Shown here: positions 34,525-42,452 of the stretch, piece after piece
How the letters are laid out: each line of letters begins with the position of its first letter
Numbering within the stretch: the first letter of the stretch is position 1
Origin: Clostridia bacterium
GTDB taxonomy: Bacteria > Bacillota > Clostridia > Oscillospirales > RGIG577
Reading direction: 5' to 3'
DNA: 44,754 nucleotides
NCBI GenBank assembly: GCA_017513095.1
Contig: JAFWDJ010000022.1
Coordinates: forward strand, 1-44,754
The notes under the pieces: generated by a model
Told to the model about the DNA's origin: nothing
What the model saw: only the letters and a program-made list of their open reading frames with translations
The model's database searches: none
Program-made: the position numbers and the translations under genes

Positions 34525-34989
34525 GTGAACAAAGTTATTCTGATGGGCCGCCTCACCGCGGACCCCGAACTTAGAACTACCCCCACAGGCGTTTCCGTTA
34601 CCACGATACGCATTGCCGTAAACAGACGCTTCGCACGTCAGGGCGATCCCGTGACCGCCGATTTCTTTGACGTTGTCTGCTGGAGGCAGACGGCCGAATT
34701 CGTGTCGAGATACTTCACGAAGGGCCGCCAGATCGCCGTAGTGGGCAGTCTGCAGACGAGAAGCTGGACGGACCAAAACGGCGGCAAGCGTTATGCTACC
34801 GAGGTTGTAGCGGATGAGGTATATTTTGCCGATTCCAAGAAAGATGCATCCGCATCGGGAGCCGAGGCGCCTTACAGAAGCGCGCCGAGAGACTCGCAGA
34901 GCGACGTCGGAGCGCCTTCGGGCGGCTATACTCCGGCGCAGCGCGGAGATTTTGAAGAAGTTGACGACGGCGACGAACTGCCGTTTTAA
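34525..34989 (+). CDS. ssb: Single-stranded DNA-binding protein
   Basis: 154 aa. The OB fold begins NKVILMGRLTADPELR and continues through ADFFDVVCWRQTAEFV, KGRQIAVVGSLQTRSW and YATEVVADEV. A flexible Ser/Gly/Pro linker leads to the acidic tail ending DDGDELPF, the tip that recruits replication and repair partners. It starts at GTG 34525, 14 bp after rpsF, with AAGGTGG upstream. It coats single-stranded DNA during replication and repair. Confidence 0.97.
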   Translation: MNKVILMGRLTADPELRTTPTGVSVTTIRIAVNRRFARQGDPVTADFFDVVCWRQTAEFVSRYFTKGRQIAVVGSLQTRSWTDQNGGKRYATEVVADEVYFADSKKDASASGAEAPYRSAPRDSQSDVGAPSGGYTPAQRGDFEEVDDGDELPF

Positions 34990-35010
34990 CCCAGAACAGG
35001 AGGTACGACG

Positions 35011-35250
35011 ATGGAAAGAGAAAGACCTTATAAGAACAGACGCGCAAAGAGAAAGGTTTGTCAGTTTTGCGTTGATAAAGTTGAGCATATCGACTACAAG
35101 GATACCGCTCGTCTGAGAAGATACATTTCCGACAGAGCAAAGATTCAGCCCAGACGCATCACCGGCACCTGCGCAAAGCATCAGCGCCAGCTCACCGAGG
35201 CTATAAAGCGCGCGCGTCATATCGCTCTTCTGCCGTTCACGGCCGAATAA
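35011..35250 (+). CDS. rpsR: 30S ribosomal protein S18
   Basis: 79 aa, partner of S6 in the 30S platform. Signatures: [33 protein letters not shown] and [22 protein letters not shown]. It retains CxxC plus a later CxxH, the zinc-binding form. AGGAGGT precedes ATG 35011. Confidence 0.97.
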   Translation: MERERPYKNRRAKRKVCQFCVDKVEHIDYKDTARLRRYISDRAKIQPRRITGTCAKHQRQLTEAIKRARHIALLPFTAE

Positions 35251-35268
35251 GAGCAAAAAAGAAAAATC

Positions 35269-35305
35269 AACCCTTTTTGCGTTTCGCAAAAAGGGTTATT
35301 TTTTT
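35269..35305 (+). terminator. Terminator of rpsF-ssb-rpsR
   Basis: AACCCTTTTTGCG / CGCAAAAAGGGTT stem with a 3-nt loop and T7 tail. Confidence 0.9.
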
Positions 35306-35316
35306 GCGGCCGGTTA

Positions 35317-35345
35317 TTGACAACTAACTATTTGAGGCGTATAAT
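35317..35345 (+). promoter_or_regulatory. Perfect consensus promoter of the feo operon
   Basis: TTGACA (35317-35322), 17 bp, TATAAT (35340-35345). The spacer itself contains ACTAACTA, similar to an operator half-site. A leader of about 195 nt follows with three palindromic operators. Confidence 0.9.
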
Positions 35346-35359
35346 CAAAACGGTCGGTG

Positions 35360-35375
35360 ATTAGCAATAACTAAC
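35360..35375 (+). promoter_or_regulatory. Metalloregulator-like operator 1
   Basis: ATTAG-N6-CTAAC palindrome, 15 bp after the -10 box. It resembles sites of DtxR/IdeR/MntR-family repressors (TTAGG...CCTAA), so iron-dependent repression is likely; no regulator gene is nearby. Confidence 0.65.
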
Positions 35376-35413
35376 CAATGCCGGAGCACACCGACTTTAT
35401 TTTAAGCGCATAA

Positions 35414-35429
35414 GTTAGAAATACCTAAC
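35414..35429 (+). promoter_or_regulatory. Metalloregulator-like operator 2
   Basis: GTTAG-AAATAC-CTAAC palindrome, preceded by a TTTATTTTAAGC box that recurs before operator 3. Confidence 0.65.
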
Positions 35430-35479
35430 TGATTTGGCGGCAGAAGGCCGGTATATCCGGTTTTATTTTAAGCCTACCG

Positions 35480-35495
35480 GTTAGGATAAGCTAAC
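35480..35495 (+). promoter_or_regulatory. Metalloregulator-like operator 3
   Basis: GTTAG-GATAAG-CTAAC palindrome exactly 66 bp after operator 2 in a repeated module; an extra GCTAAC half-site lies at about 35510-35515. Confidence 0.65.
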
Positions 35496-35547
35496 AAAAG
35501 TTTAACAGAGCTAACAGGGACATACAGCGATAAAGGGAGGCGAATGT

Positions 35548-35760
35548 ATGATGCCGCTTACGATAGCAACATTGAACGACGAACACATAATAAAAAAGGT
35601 GGGAGGCTCGTCCGAGGTAAGAACACATCTTGAGAACCTGGGGTTTGTATCGGGGGGCACGGTAAAGGTCGTAAGCTCACACCGCGGCGACCTTATCGTA
35701 TCGGTAAAGGATTCAAGGATAGCGTTAAGCCGTGAGCTTGCGGCTAAAATAATGGTTTGA
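35548..35760 (+). CDS. feoA: FeoA family protein
   Basis: A 70-aa SH3-like protein (VGGSSEVRTHLENLGFVSGGTVKVVS, then DLIVSVKDSRIALSRELAAKIMV) of the FeoA family, a small cytosolic partner needed for ferrous iron uptake by FeoB. ATG 35548 follows AGGGAGG by 7 nt. First of four Feo genes, it stops with a TGA that precedes the next ribosome site by a few bases. The extended leader indicates strong iron control. Confidence 0.93.
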   Translation: MMPLTIATLNDEHIIKKVGGSSEVRTHLENLGFVSGGTVKVVSSHRGDLIVSVKDSRIALSRELAAKIMV

Positions 35761-35771
35761 GGAGGCAGAGC

Positions 35772-35996
35772 ATGAATTTAAAAGAAACGAAGATAGGCGA
35801 TACCGTAACGGTAGTGAGAATAAGAGGCGAGGGCGCCGTGCGCCGCAGAATAATGGACATGGGAATAACGAAGGGCGTACCCGTGACCGTGCGGAAGGTC
35901 GCGCCGCTCGGCGACCCCATCGAAGTCACGGTGAGGGGATACGAGCTTTCGATTAGAAAAGCCGACGCCGAAAAAATCGAAGTTGAAGGAAAGTGA
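35772..35996 (+). CDS. feoA: FeoA family protein, second copy
   Basis: A 74-aa second FeoA-like protein, diverged from the first: MNLKETKIGDTVTVVRIRG, RRRIMDMGITKGVPVTV and GYELSIRKADAEKIEV. ATG 35772 is chosen because GGAGGCA sits 6-7 nt upstream; an upstream in-frame start would overlap the first feoA. Tandem FeoA genes before feoB are frequent in Clostridia. FeoB begins 11 bp after its stop. Confidence 0.93.
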   Translation: MNLKETKIGDTVTVVRIRGEGAVRRRIMDMGITKGVPVTVRKVAPLGDPIEVTVRGYELSIRKADAEKIEVEGK

Positions 35997-36007
35997 GGAA
36001 TGCGCAA

Positions 36008-38470
36008 ATGAGTATAAAAATAGCGCTTGCGGGCAATCCGAACAGCGGCAAAACAACACTGTTCAACGCGCTGACCGGCTCAAATCAGTTCGTAGGCAAC
36101 TGGCCGGGAGTAACGGTAGAAAAAAAAGAAGGCAAGCTTAAAAAGCACGCCGACGTAATAATCACGGACCTTCCGGGTATCTATTCGCTTTCACCGTACA
36201 CGCTCGAGGAGGTCGTTGCGAGGAATTACCTTATAGGCGAGCGTCCCGACGCGATACTCAACATAATCGACGGCACCAATCTTGAAAGGAATCTGTATCT
36301 CACGACGCAGCTTACCGAGCTTGGCATACCCGTCGTTGCGGCGGTGAATATGTGCGACGTCTTAAAAAAGAACGGCGACACGATAGATATGGATAAGCTC
36401 TCCGAGACTATCGGATGCAAAGTCGTTCCGATATCCGCCTTAAAGGGAGAGGGCGTGACCGAGGCCGCCGAGGCCGCGATAGCGGCGGCAAAGTCGCATG
36501 CGTCGGCGCCGCGTCACCGCTTTTCAAGCGCGGTGGAACATGCGCTCGCGCATATCGAGGAAGCGGCGCTTCACGAGATGCCCCAGGGACGCCAGAGATG
36601 GTATTCGATAAAGCTTTTTGAGCGCGACGAAAAGGCGATAGAGAGCCTCGGCCTTCCCGAGAGCGTGATAAAGCACATCGAGGGCGACATAAAGGCCGTC
36701 GAGGAGGAGCTTGACGACGACAGCGAATCCATCATCACTAACGAGCGATACGACTACATCTCGCGCATCATCGGCGACTGCCAGAAAAAGAAGAACGCGG
36801 GAAAGCTTTCAACGTCCGACAAGATCGACAAAGTGGTCACGAACCGCATACTCGGCCTGCCGATATTCGTGGCCGTGATGTTCTTAATATACTACATTGC
36901 GATGGTGACCGTCGGACTCGGCGCCACCGACTGGGCGAACGACGGACTGTTCGGCGACGGATATCATCTTTTCGGCATAGGCAGCGCCGAGACGGCTGAG
37001 GCCGAAGAGGAATACGGCGACACCGACGCGATAATCGAAGGCGCGCTCGTCTATGCCGAAGAGCGCGGCATAGACGTATCCGCGGCCGAGGACGCCGCAG
37101 GTCTCAGAGCCGTTGCGGCCCAAATCGGCGAAGACGCTGAGTTTACGTACGTTCTTGAGGATGAAGAGACGCTTGCGACCGAGGAAGTGACTGCGACCGG
37201 CGCAGACTTTTCGGAAGCGATAGATATGTACGAAAAATACGACGGCGGCGTCGATCCGGCAAACTACGGCGTATGGGTGCCCGGCGTTCCCGTGCTCATC
37301 GAGAGCGCACTCGGTGACGACTGCCCCGAATGGCTCCACGGCCTGCTTATCGACGGTATAGTTGCCGGCGTGGGCGCGGTGCTCGGCTTCGTGCCGCAGA
37401 TGTTAGTACTGTTTTTGCTTCTCGCGATAGTGGAGGCGTGCGGCTACATGGCGAGAGTCGCGTTCGTGCTTGACAGGATATTCAGACGCTTCGGTCTTTC
37501 GGGCAAATCGTTCATCCCGATACTTATCGGTACGGGCTGCGGCATACCCGGCATCATGGCTTCGCGCACGATTGAGAACGAGCGCGACCGCCGCATGACG
37601 ATAATGACTACGACGTTCATCCCGTGCAGCGCGAAGCTCCCGTTCATCGCGATGATTGCGGGCGCGATATTCGGCGGCTCGCCTGTCATCGCTGTTTCGG
37701 CGTTCTTCATGGGGATGGCGGCGATAATCATATCGGGCATAATACTCAAAAAGACGAAGATGTTCGCGGGCGACCCCGCTCCGTTCGTTATGGAGCTTCC
37801 TGCGTATCACCTGCCCACCGTGGGCAACGTGCTTCGCTCGATGTGGGAGCGCGGCTGGTCGTTCATAAAGAAGGCGGGCACGATAATCCTGCTTTCGACC
37901 ATCGTTATATGGTTTACGACCTACTTCGGATTTATAGACGGCTCGTTCGGTATGCTCGACGAATCCGAGATAGAGTATTCTATACTTGCGTCGATAGGCG
38001 GCGCGATCTCGTGGATATTCGCGCCGATAGGCTTCGGAAACTGGCAGGCGGCCGTTGCGTCCATCACGGGCCTTGTCGCAAAGGAGAACATCGTCGGAAC
38101 TTTAGGCATTCTCTACGGCGGCGGCGAAGGCACGGCGTATCAGGCGATCGCGGCGGCGTTCACGCCCGTTGCGGGATATGCGTTCCTTGCGTTCAACCTT
38201 TTGTGCGCGCCCTGCTTTGCGGCTATCGGCGCAATAAAGCGCGAGATGAACAACAGAAAGTGGACGTGGTTCGCGATAGGCTATCAGTGCGGCTTTGCCT
38301 ACGCGGTATCCTTCGTGATCTATCAGATAGGCAGCCTTTTTGCGGGCCCTGTTACGGCACTCGGCGTTGTGGGAGCCGTGATAGCCGCGGCTGTCGTGGT
38401 GTTTGCGATATACCTTCTTTTCAGACCGTATAAGGAAGCGCAGCGGCTTTCGGAAAAGGTCACGGCATAA
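36008..38470 (+). CDS. feoB: Ferrous iron transport protein B
   Basis: An 820-aa inner-membrane iron transporter with an N-terminal G protein domain: G1 GNPNSGKT (9-16), G3 DLPG (54-57), G4 NMCD (114-117) and a likely G5 SALKG. A helical GDI domain leads to the membrane part with gate motifs around CGYMARVAFVLDR and GTGCGIPGIMASRTI, plus a second gate with PCSAKLPFIAM. Residues about 326-417 form an Ala/Glu/Asp-rich insert (SAETAEAEEEYGDTD onward) between the first helix and the next, predicted to lie outside the cell. ATG 36008 follows GAGGA. It is followed by a small Cys-rich partner gene. Confidence 0.96.
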   Translation: MSIKIALAGNPNSGKTTLFNALTGSNQFVGNWPGVTVEKKEGKLKKHADVIITDLPGIYSLSPYTLEEVVARNYLIGERPDAILNIIDGTNLERNLYLTTQLTELGIPVVAAVNMCDVLKKNGDTIDMDKLSETIGCKVVPISALKGEGVTEAAEAAIAAAKSHASAPRHRFSSAVEHALAHIEEAALHEMPQGRQRWYSIKLFERDEKAIESLGLPESVIKHIEGDIKAVEEELDDDSESIITNERYDYISRIIGDCQKKKNAGKLSTSDKIDKVVTNRILGLPIFVAVMFLIYYIAMVTVGLGATDWANDGLFGDGYHLFGIGSAETAEAEEEYGDTDAIIEGALVYAEERGIDVSAAEDAAGLRAVAAQIGEDAEFTYVLEDEETLATEEVTATGADFSEAIDMYEKYDGGVDPANYGVWVPGVPVLIESALGDDCPEWLHGLLIDGIVAGVGAVLGFVPQMLVLFLLLAIVEACGYMARVAFVLDRIFRRFGLSGKSFIPILIGTGCGIPGIMASRTIENERDRRMTIMTTTFIPCSAKLPFIAMIAGAIFGGSPVIAVSAFFMGMAAIIISGIILKKTKMFAGDPAPFVMELPAYHLPTVGNVLRSMWERGWSFIKKAGTIILLSTIVIWFTTYFGFIDGSFGMLDESEIEYSILASIGGAISWIFAPIGFGNWQAAVASITGLVAKENIVGTLGILYGGGEGTAYQAIAAAFTPVAGYAFLAFNLLCAPCFAAIGAIKREMNNRKWTWFAIGYQCGFAYAVSFVIYQIGSLFAGPVTALGVVGAVIAAAVVVFAIYLLFRPYKEAQRLSEKVTA

Positions 38471-38482
38471 GGAGCGATAAGC

Positions 38483-38644
38483 ATGCCTTCGTGGATAATT
38501 ATTCTTATAATCATAGCGGCCGCCGTCGCGGCGGACGTCGTATACCTCGTCCGCCGAAAAAAGAGGGGCGAATGCTCCTGCGGCCATGACTGCAAGAGCT
38601 GCGCGGCTCACGGAAGCTGCCACAGCGGAGAGAAAAGAGGATAA
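38483..38644 (+). CDS. FeoB-associated Cys-rich membrane protein
   Basis: A 53-aa protein: one N-terminal membrane helix (SWIIILIIIAAAVAADVVYL), then a basic stretch and a Cys-rich tail with CSCGHDCKSC and GSCHSG (five Cys). This matches the small FeoB-associated family, proposed to help FeoB but not defined in mechanism. ATG 38483 follows AAGGAGC, 12 bp after the feoB stop. Last gene of the Feo operon; a strong terminator follows. Confidence 0.85.
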   Translation: MPSWIIILIIIAAAVAADVVYLVRRKKRGECSCGHDCKSCAAHGSCHSGEKRG

Positions 38645-38652
38645 ATAAGCAT

Positions 38653-38684
38653 AAAAAAGCATCGTCATAAGGCGATGCTTTTTT
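38653..38684 (+). terminator. Terminator shared by feo operon and DMT gene
   Basis: A6 GCATCG / CGATGC T6 hairpin, placed between two converging genes; it can act in both directions. Confidence 0.85.
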
Positions 38685-38686
38685 CT

Positions 38687-39115
38687 TTACTGTCTGTTTA
38701 TTATAAAAAGTCCCGCGAGGCAGACTATAAGGCCGATTATCTTATTCGGCGTGATGCTTTCTTTATATAGAAGAAAACCGACGAATAAGAGCGCTACGGC
38801 GAGAAACGCGCTTTGAACTATCGAGGCCGTGCTTATCTGCCAGCCGACCTTATATGCGTATATAAAGCCCGCCTCGAGCCCCACGAGCACGACGCCGAAC
38901 ACGAACGGGACCCAATTTAATTTCGTGTATTCGGCGGCGAGGCTCGCGCCGTGCGCTGTTGCAAAAAAGAGCCCTGCCGAGGCTGCGGCGGCAATAATAT
39001 AAGTCACAGTAAGCGAGGCGAACGGATTTATATTGCCGGGCAGCGATTTTGCACATATCTGATACACGACGTTTGATGCGACAACGAGCGCAATAGGCCA
39101 GATGTAGTTTAACAT
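38687..39115 (-). CDS. Half-size DMT (EamA-like) transporter
   Basis: A 142-aa hydrophobic protein with four to five predicted helices, resembling a single EamA repeat unit: MLNYIWPIALVVASNVVYQI, NPFASLTVTYIIAAAASAGL, FVFGVVLVGLEAGFIYAYKVG and YKESITPNKIIGLIVCLAGL. Full EamA proteins have ten helices, so this probably works as a dimer, like small multidrug resistance proteins. The start is ATG 39115 with CGGAGGAG upstream; longer in-frame starts would include the leader hairpin. Substrate unknown, but a structured leader suggests metabolite-controlled export. Confidence 0.85.
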   Translation of the reverse strand: MLNYIWPIALVVASNVVYQICAKSLPGNINPFASLTVTYIIAAAASAGLFFATAHGASLAAEYTKLNWVPFVFGVVLVGLEAGFIYAYKVGWQISTASIVQSAFLAVALLFVGFLLYKESITPNKIIGLIVCLAGLFIINRQ

Positions 39116-39133
39116 AACGATCTCCTCCGAAAG

Positions 39134-39188
39134 AAAAAAACCCAGGCAAATAGCCTGAGTTTTAAATAAAGGTAGGTGCTCACCCTTT
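39134..39188 (-). promoter_or_regulatory. Riboswitch-like leader of DMT transporter with terminator
   Basis: On the minus strand, an AAAGG...CCTTT hairpin (39188-39168) with GTGAGCACCTA inside is followed by an intrinsic terminator, AACTCAGGC-TATTT-GCCTGGGTT then T7 (39163-39134), just before the ribosome site. The TGAG of the first loop can pair with CTCA in the terminator's 5' arm, so a ligand-stabilised pseudoknot would prevent termination. The layout recalls the guanidine-IV (mepA) class that controls exporters; the consensus was not verified. Confidence 0.5.
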
Positions 39189-39194
39189 GAAGCA

Positions 39195-39223
39195 ATATTA
39201 TCAGATAAAACCGGGCACGTCAA
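39195..39223 (-). promoter_or_regulatory. Promoter of the DMT transporter
   Basis: On the minus strand: TTGACG (39223-39218), 17 bp, TAATAT (39200-39195). Confidence 0.65.
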
Positions 39224-39242
39224 GAAAAATTGAGAAAACCCC

Positions 39243-39269
39243 TTGACAAAATCGGTCTATTGTTATAGA
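39243..39269 (+). promoter_or_regulatory. Promoter of blaI-blaR1-like pair
   Basis: TTGACA (39243-39248) with a TATAGA -10 (39264-39269, short 15-bp spacer) that lies within operator 1. Confidence 0.55.
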
Positions 39270-39271
39270 CT
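39254..39271 (+). promoter_or_regulatory. BlaI-type operator 1
   Basis: GGTCTAT-TGTT-ATAGACT, an 18-bp palindrome overlapping the promoter, likely bound by the adjacent BlaI/MecI-family repressor. Confidence 0.7.
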
Positions 39272-39281
39272 AAATGCGTAA

Positions 39282-39299
39282 GGTTTATAATTATAGACC
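39282..39299 (+). promoter_or_regulatory. BlaI-type operator 2
   Basis: GGTTTAT-AATT-ATAGACC, matching operator 1 and centred 28 bp from it; both lie before the repressor gene. Confidence 0.7.
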
Positions 39300-39319
39300 A
39301 AATTCGCGGGAGGTGCGCC

Positions 39320-39682
39320 ATGGAGAACAAAAGACTTGCGGAGAGCGATTTCCGCTTTATGAGCATTATCTGGGAAAGCGAGCCCGTAGGCTCGACGGAG
39401 CTTGCGAGGCTTTGTCTTTCGCGGCTCGGCTGGAAGAAATCGACGACATATACGATGATAAAAAAGATGTGCGAAAAGGGCCTTGCAAAAAACGAGAACG
39501 CCGTTGTTACGTCGCTCGTTACGAAGGGCGAGGTACAGGCCTCGGAAAGCGAGCTGTTTGTGGAGCAGACGTTTTCGGGGTCGCTTCCCGGCTTTCTCGT
39601 TTCCTTTTTGGGCGGGAAGAAAATATCGAATAAAGAGGCGGCGGAGCTTAAGCGTCTTATAGACGAATACAGGGAGGATTGA
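39320..39682 (+). CDS. BlaI/MecI/CopY family transcriptional regulator
   Basis: A 120-aa winged-helix repressor: ESDFRFMSIIWESEPVGSTEL, the recognition helix region KKSTTYTMIKKMCEKGL, a wing with NENAVVTSLV and a C-terminal dimerisation helix containing FLVSFLGGKKISNKEAAEL. BlaI proteins are inactivated by cleavage triggered by their partner sensor. ATG 39320 follows GGGAGGTG. The gene is 1 bp from the sensor protease gene, so the two are co-translated. Two palindromic operators in its promoter support autorepression. Confidence 0.93.
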   Translation: MENKRLAESDFRFMSIIWESEPVGSTELARLCLSRLGWKKSTTYTMIKKMCEKGLAKNENAVVTSLVTKGEVQASESELFVEQTFSGSLPGFLVSFLGGKKISNKEAAELKRLIDEYRED

Positions 39683-39683
39683 G

Positions 39684-42287
39684 ATGGAAGCCGTATTCAC
39701 AACGATTCTTAACATGAGCGCATCGTCGTGCGCGGTCATCATCGCCGTCATAATCGCGCGCTTCGTTTTGGGCGCATTTCGCGCGCCGAAAAAGTGGTCA
39801 TACGCGCTGTGGATCGCCGCCGCGTTCCGCCTTTTATGCCCCGTGAGCTTCAAGGCGGCGTTCAGTATATTCCGGATAAGTCCAAAGCCCGCGGCTTCGC
39901 CCGTTACGGCGCATACGACGGCGCTTGAATATGCGGCCGTTCCCGCGGCGCAGGTACCGCCGTCCCCCGCCGTAGACGCGCTGTCCGCGGCGCCGGCCGC
40001 GGCCGATCCCGTAAATACGTGGATGACGGCGGGCGCCCTGGTATGGCTTATCGGTATGGCGGCGCTTGTCATTTACGCCGTTATAAGCTATATGCGCCTT
40101 TTGCGGCGCGTTTCGGGCGCCGTGCGGCTTTACGACAATGTATACGCCGCGGACATCGTGTCGTCGCCGTTCATTATGGGCTTCTTTCGTCCGCGGATTT
40201 ATGTGCCGTTCGGCCTTTTGGGCGATACCGAAAAATACGTGCTCGAACACGAAAGGTATCACATAAAGCGCGGCGACCATGTAATAAAATGCCTTGCCTT
40301 TCTTATATTGGCCGTTCACTGGTTCAATCCGCTCGTGTGGCTCGCGTTTTATCTTATGAGCCGTGATATGGAGATGAGCTGCGACGAAAAGGTTCTGGGC
40401 GAAAGCGCCGTCATAAAAAAGGCGTACGGCATGGCACTTCTGTCGTTCGCCTCGGGGCAGACGTTTTCGGCGGCGGGCCCGCTTTCGTTCGGAGAGACGG
40501 GCGTTAAGGGCCGCATAAAGAATGCGCTGCGCTTTAAAAAGCCTAAAGCGTGGGTGACGGTCACGGCCGCCGCACTTTGCATAGCCGTCGTCGCGGCGTG
40601 CGCGGCAAATCCCCCGACGCAGGAAAAGGACGGCCGATACGAAAGCGTGGAGGCTTACATTCTGAGCGTGCTCCCATCGGGTACGGTCCGGTATACGGAT
40701 GCGGGCGGCGGGCTTAAAACGGCGAATATCACCGACGTAAGGATAGACGAGCTTGAGCGGCAGGGTGAGCTTTCAGGCCTTGCGAAGGACGGCACGCTTG
40801 AAGCGTGGCATTATCTGTACCGCATGGCGCTTGAAGCGCCCGAGGGCGATATCGCGCTCGTCGGCGGCATGAACGAATGGGACGGATATTACGACCTTGA
40901 GGGTCAGGGCGGACATATCGTCGTGGCATTGCGCCGTGATGATGCCTCTTATGAAATTTTAAGCGACGAGCCGTTTGGCGACGGAGTCGATTTTTACGGT
41001 ATGCATGGGAGCGTTGAGGAGTCGCTGTACGATTGGTACGTCTCGGAATACGGGCTCGACCTGCCGCTCTATATAAAGACCGAGGACGTAAAGAGCGCGG
41101 ACGGCGAGACGCAGAAATTTGCGCTTCGGCGTTACGACGGCGACGGCTGGTACGTCTATATACCGGCGCAGTCCTGGAGGCTTGAAAAGTCCGAAGAAGA
41201 AAGCGCGGAGTTTGTCTCGCTTTACAACACTGGCTCGAAGCTTATTATAAGCAAGGCCGAATTGGGGCGGAATAACGAAAATCCCGACGAGGCGTCCGTA
41301 AGCGGGCGTAAGGTGCGCACCGTGCGCTCATCGGACGGCGTCGTCTGGCTTGTGCGCGCCGATTACGACCCCGAAACGATAGACGCGCTTTCAGGCGAAA
41401 ATAACTTAGTCGGCTTTGAGCCGGAGCTTATGCGCATAATGGCGGACAGCTTTACCCCGGACGAACGCTTTAACACAAAGACGCCCGAAACGCCCGAGGC
41501 GGCGCTTTCGCAGGCGATAGCCTTTATAGAGGATAAAAGCGTGTCTGTGTCGCTTTGGCTTGATTACGCCGATAAAAGAGAGACGGCCGCATATTCGGGG
41601 CGCGGCGTACCGAACGAAACGCAGCTTTCGACGTCGCTTTCGGATTTTGAGTATACGCGAGTCGGCGCGTCCGACAAGTCGGGCGAGTGCGTAAACTTTG
41701 CGTGCCGCGGATACGCGATGAAGTTTTTCGAGGATGAAAACACGTTCGTTCTCTATACGCCCGAGGGCGTGGCTTACTCCTTTAATGCGGAGTATAAATA
41801 CGGAGAAGACAGCAGGAATATGAAGCTCGGAACGCTGATGCGCTCGTGGTACGACGAGGCCGAATTTAACGCCTGCGGCGGCTTTTACGACGGGCAGTAC
41901 AATATAATCGTGCCCGACCGCGGACAGACGCACATTGAGGCGGCCGAGGAGTTCTGCCGCATATTCGAGGGGCGCCATACCGTGCTGTCGGACGGAAGTC
42001 AGTTCAAGTTTTCTTTTGTTAAATGCGACGTAAGAGAAGCCGCCGAGGAGACGGAGCATTTCAGAAGCCTCGGAAGAATAGGCGATGATACGTGGGCATT
42101 TTATGTTATCGTCGCGTTCGTGCCCGAAAACGAACGCGCACTCCGGCAGTCGATGGCGGGCAATACGGGCGAATACACGGGAAACGACCCCGAGGTGCCC
42201 TACGGCGCGTTTGAATACGGCCGCTGCGGATACGCGACGCGCGCCGACGACGGCTGGCACGTTGAGCTTGTAGGCACGGGCTGGTAG
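39684..42287 (+). CDS. BlaR1/MecR1-like M56 sensor metalloprotease with novel C-terminal sensor region
   Basis: An 867-aa membrane sensor. Three N-terminal helices (for example IIAVIIARFVLG and LVWLIGMAALVIYAVISY) precede the M56 zinc protease with HERYH at 189-193 (EHERYHIKRGDH) and a later Glu motif (SCDEKVLG). A fourth helix (residues about 290-308, AALCIAVVAAC) leads to about 555 extracytoplasmic residues. Unlike BlaR1 and MecR1, these show no penicillin-binding SxxK, SxN and KTG set, so a ligand other than a beta-lactam is likely. When triggered it should cleave the repressor encoded just upstream. No beta-lactamase gene is adjacent. Confidence 0.85.
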   Translation: MEAVFTTILNMSASSCAVIIAVIIARFVLGAFRAPKKWSYALWIAAAFRLLCPVSFKAAFSIFRISPKPAASPVTAHTTALEYAAVPAAQVPPSPAVDALSAAPAAADPVNTWMTAGALVWLIGMAALVIYAVISYMRLLRRVSGAVRLYDNVYAADIVSSPFIMGFFRPRIYVPFGLLGDTEKYVLEHERYHIKRGDHVIKCLAFLILAVHWFNPLVWLAFYLMSRDMEMSCDEKVLGESAVIKKAYGMALLSFASGQTFSAAGPLSFGETGVKGRIKNALRFKKPKAWVTVTAAALCIAVVAACAANPPTQEKDGRYESVEAYILSVLPSGTVRYTDAGGGLKTANITDVRIDELERQGELSGLAKDGTLEAWHYLYRMALEAPEGDIALVGGMNEWDGYYDLEGQGGHIVVALRRDDASYEILSDEPFGDGVDFYGMHGSVEESLYDWYVSEYGLDLPLYIKTEDVKSADGETQKFALRRYDGDGWYVYIPAQSWRLEKSEEESAEFVSLYNTGSKLIISKAELGRNNENPDEASVSGRKVRTVRSSDGVVWLVRADYDPETIDALSGENNLVGFEPELMRIMADSFTPDERFNTKTPETPEAALSQAIAFIEDKSVSVSLWLDYADKRETAAYSGRGVPNETQLSTSLSDFEYTRVGASDKSGECVNFACRGYAMKFFEDENTFVLYTPEGVAYSFNAEYKYGEDSRNMKLGTLMRSWYDEAEFNACGGFYDGQYNIIVPDRGQTHIEAAEEFCRIFEGRHTVLSDGSQFKFSFVKCDVREAAEETEHFRSLGRIGDDTWAFYVIVAFVPENERALRQSMAGNTGEYTGNDPEVPYGAFEYGRCGYATRADDGWHVELVGTGW

Positions 42288-42302
42288 AAAAACGGCAAAA
42301 AT

Positions 42303-42340
42303 TGCGGCGCCTCTCTCCCCATATCGTGCGCCGCCTTTTT
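42303..42340 (+). terminator. Terminator 1 after sensor gene
   Basis: GCGGCGC / GCGCCGC stem with a 17-nt loop and T5, 15 bp after the stop codon. Confidence 0.65.
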
Positions 42341-42342
42341 CG

Positions 42343-42377
42343 GTGACGCTTCGTTTTTTGCGAAGCGTCACTTTTTT
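42343..42377 (+). terminator. Terminator 2 after sensor gene
   Basis: GTGACGCTTCG / CGAAGCGTCAC perfect 11-bp stem followed by T6; stronger than the first. The two in series make read-through into the next gene unlikely. Confidence 0.85.
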
Positions 42378-42452
42378 AGCCAAAAAACACGCGTTTTTAT
42401 CCCTTTTTAATATAATTTCACGTTTTTTCAGTCGAAAACCGCCAAATAATTG

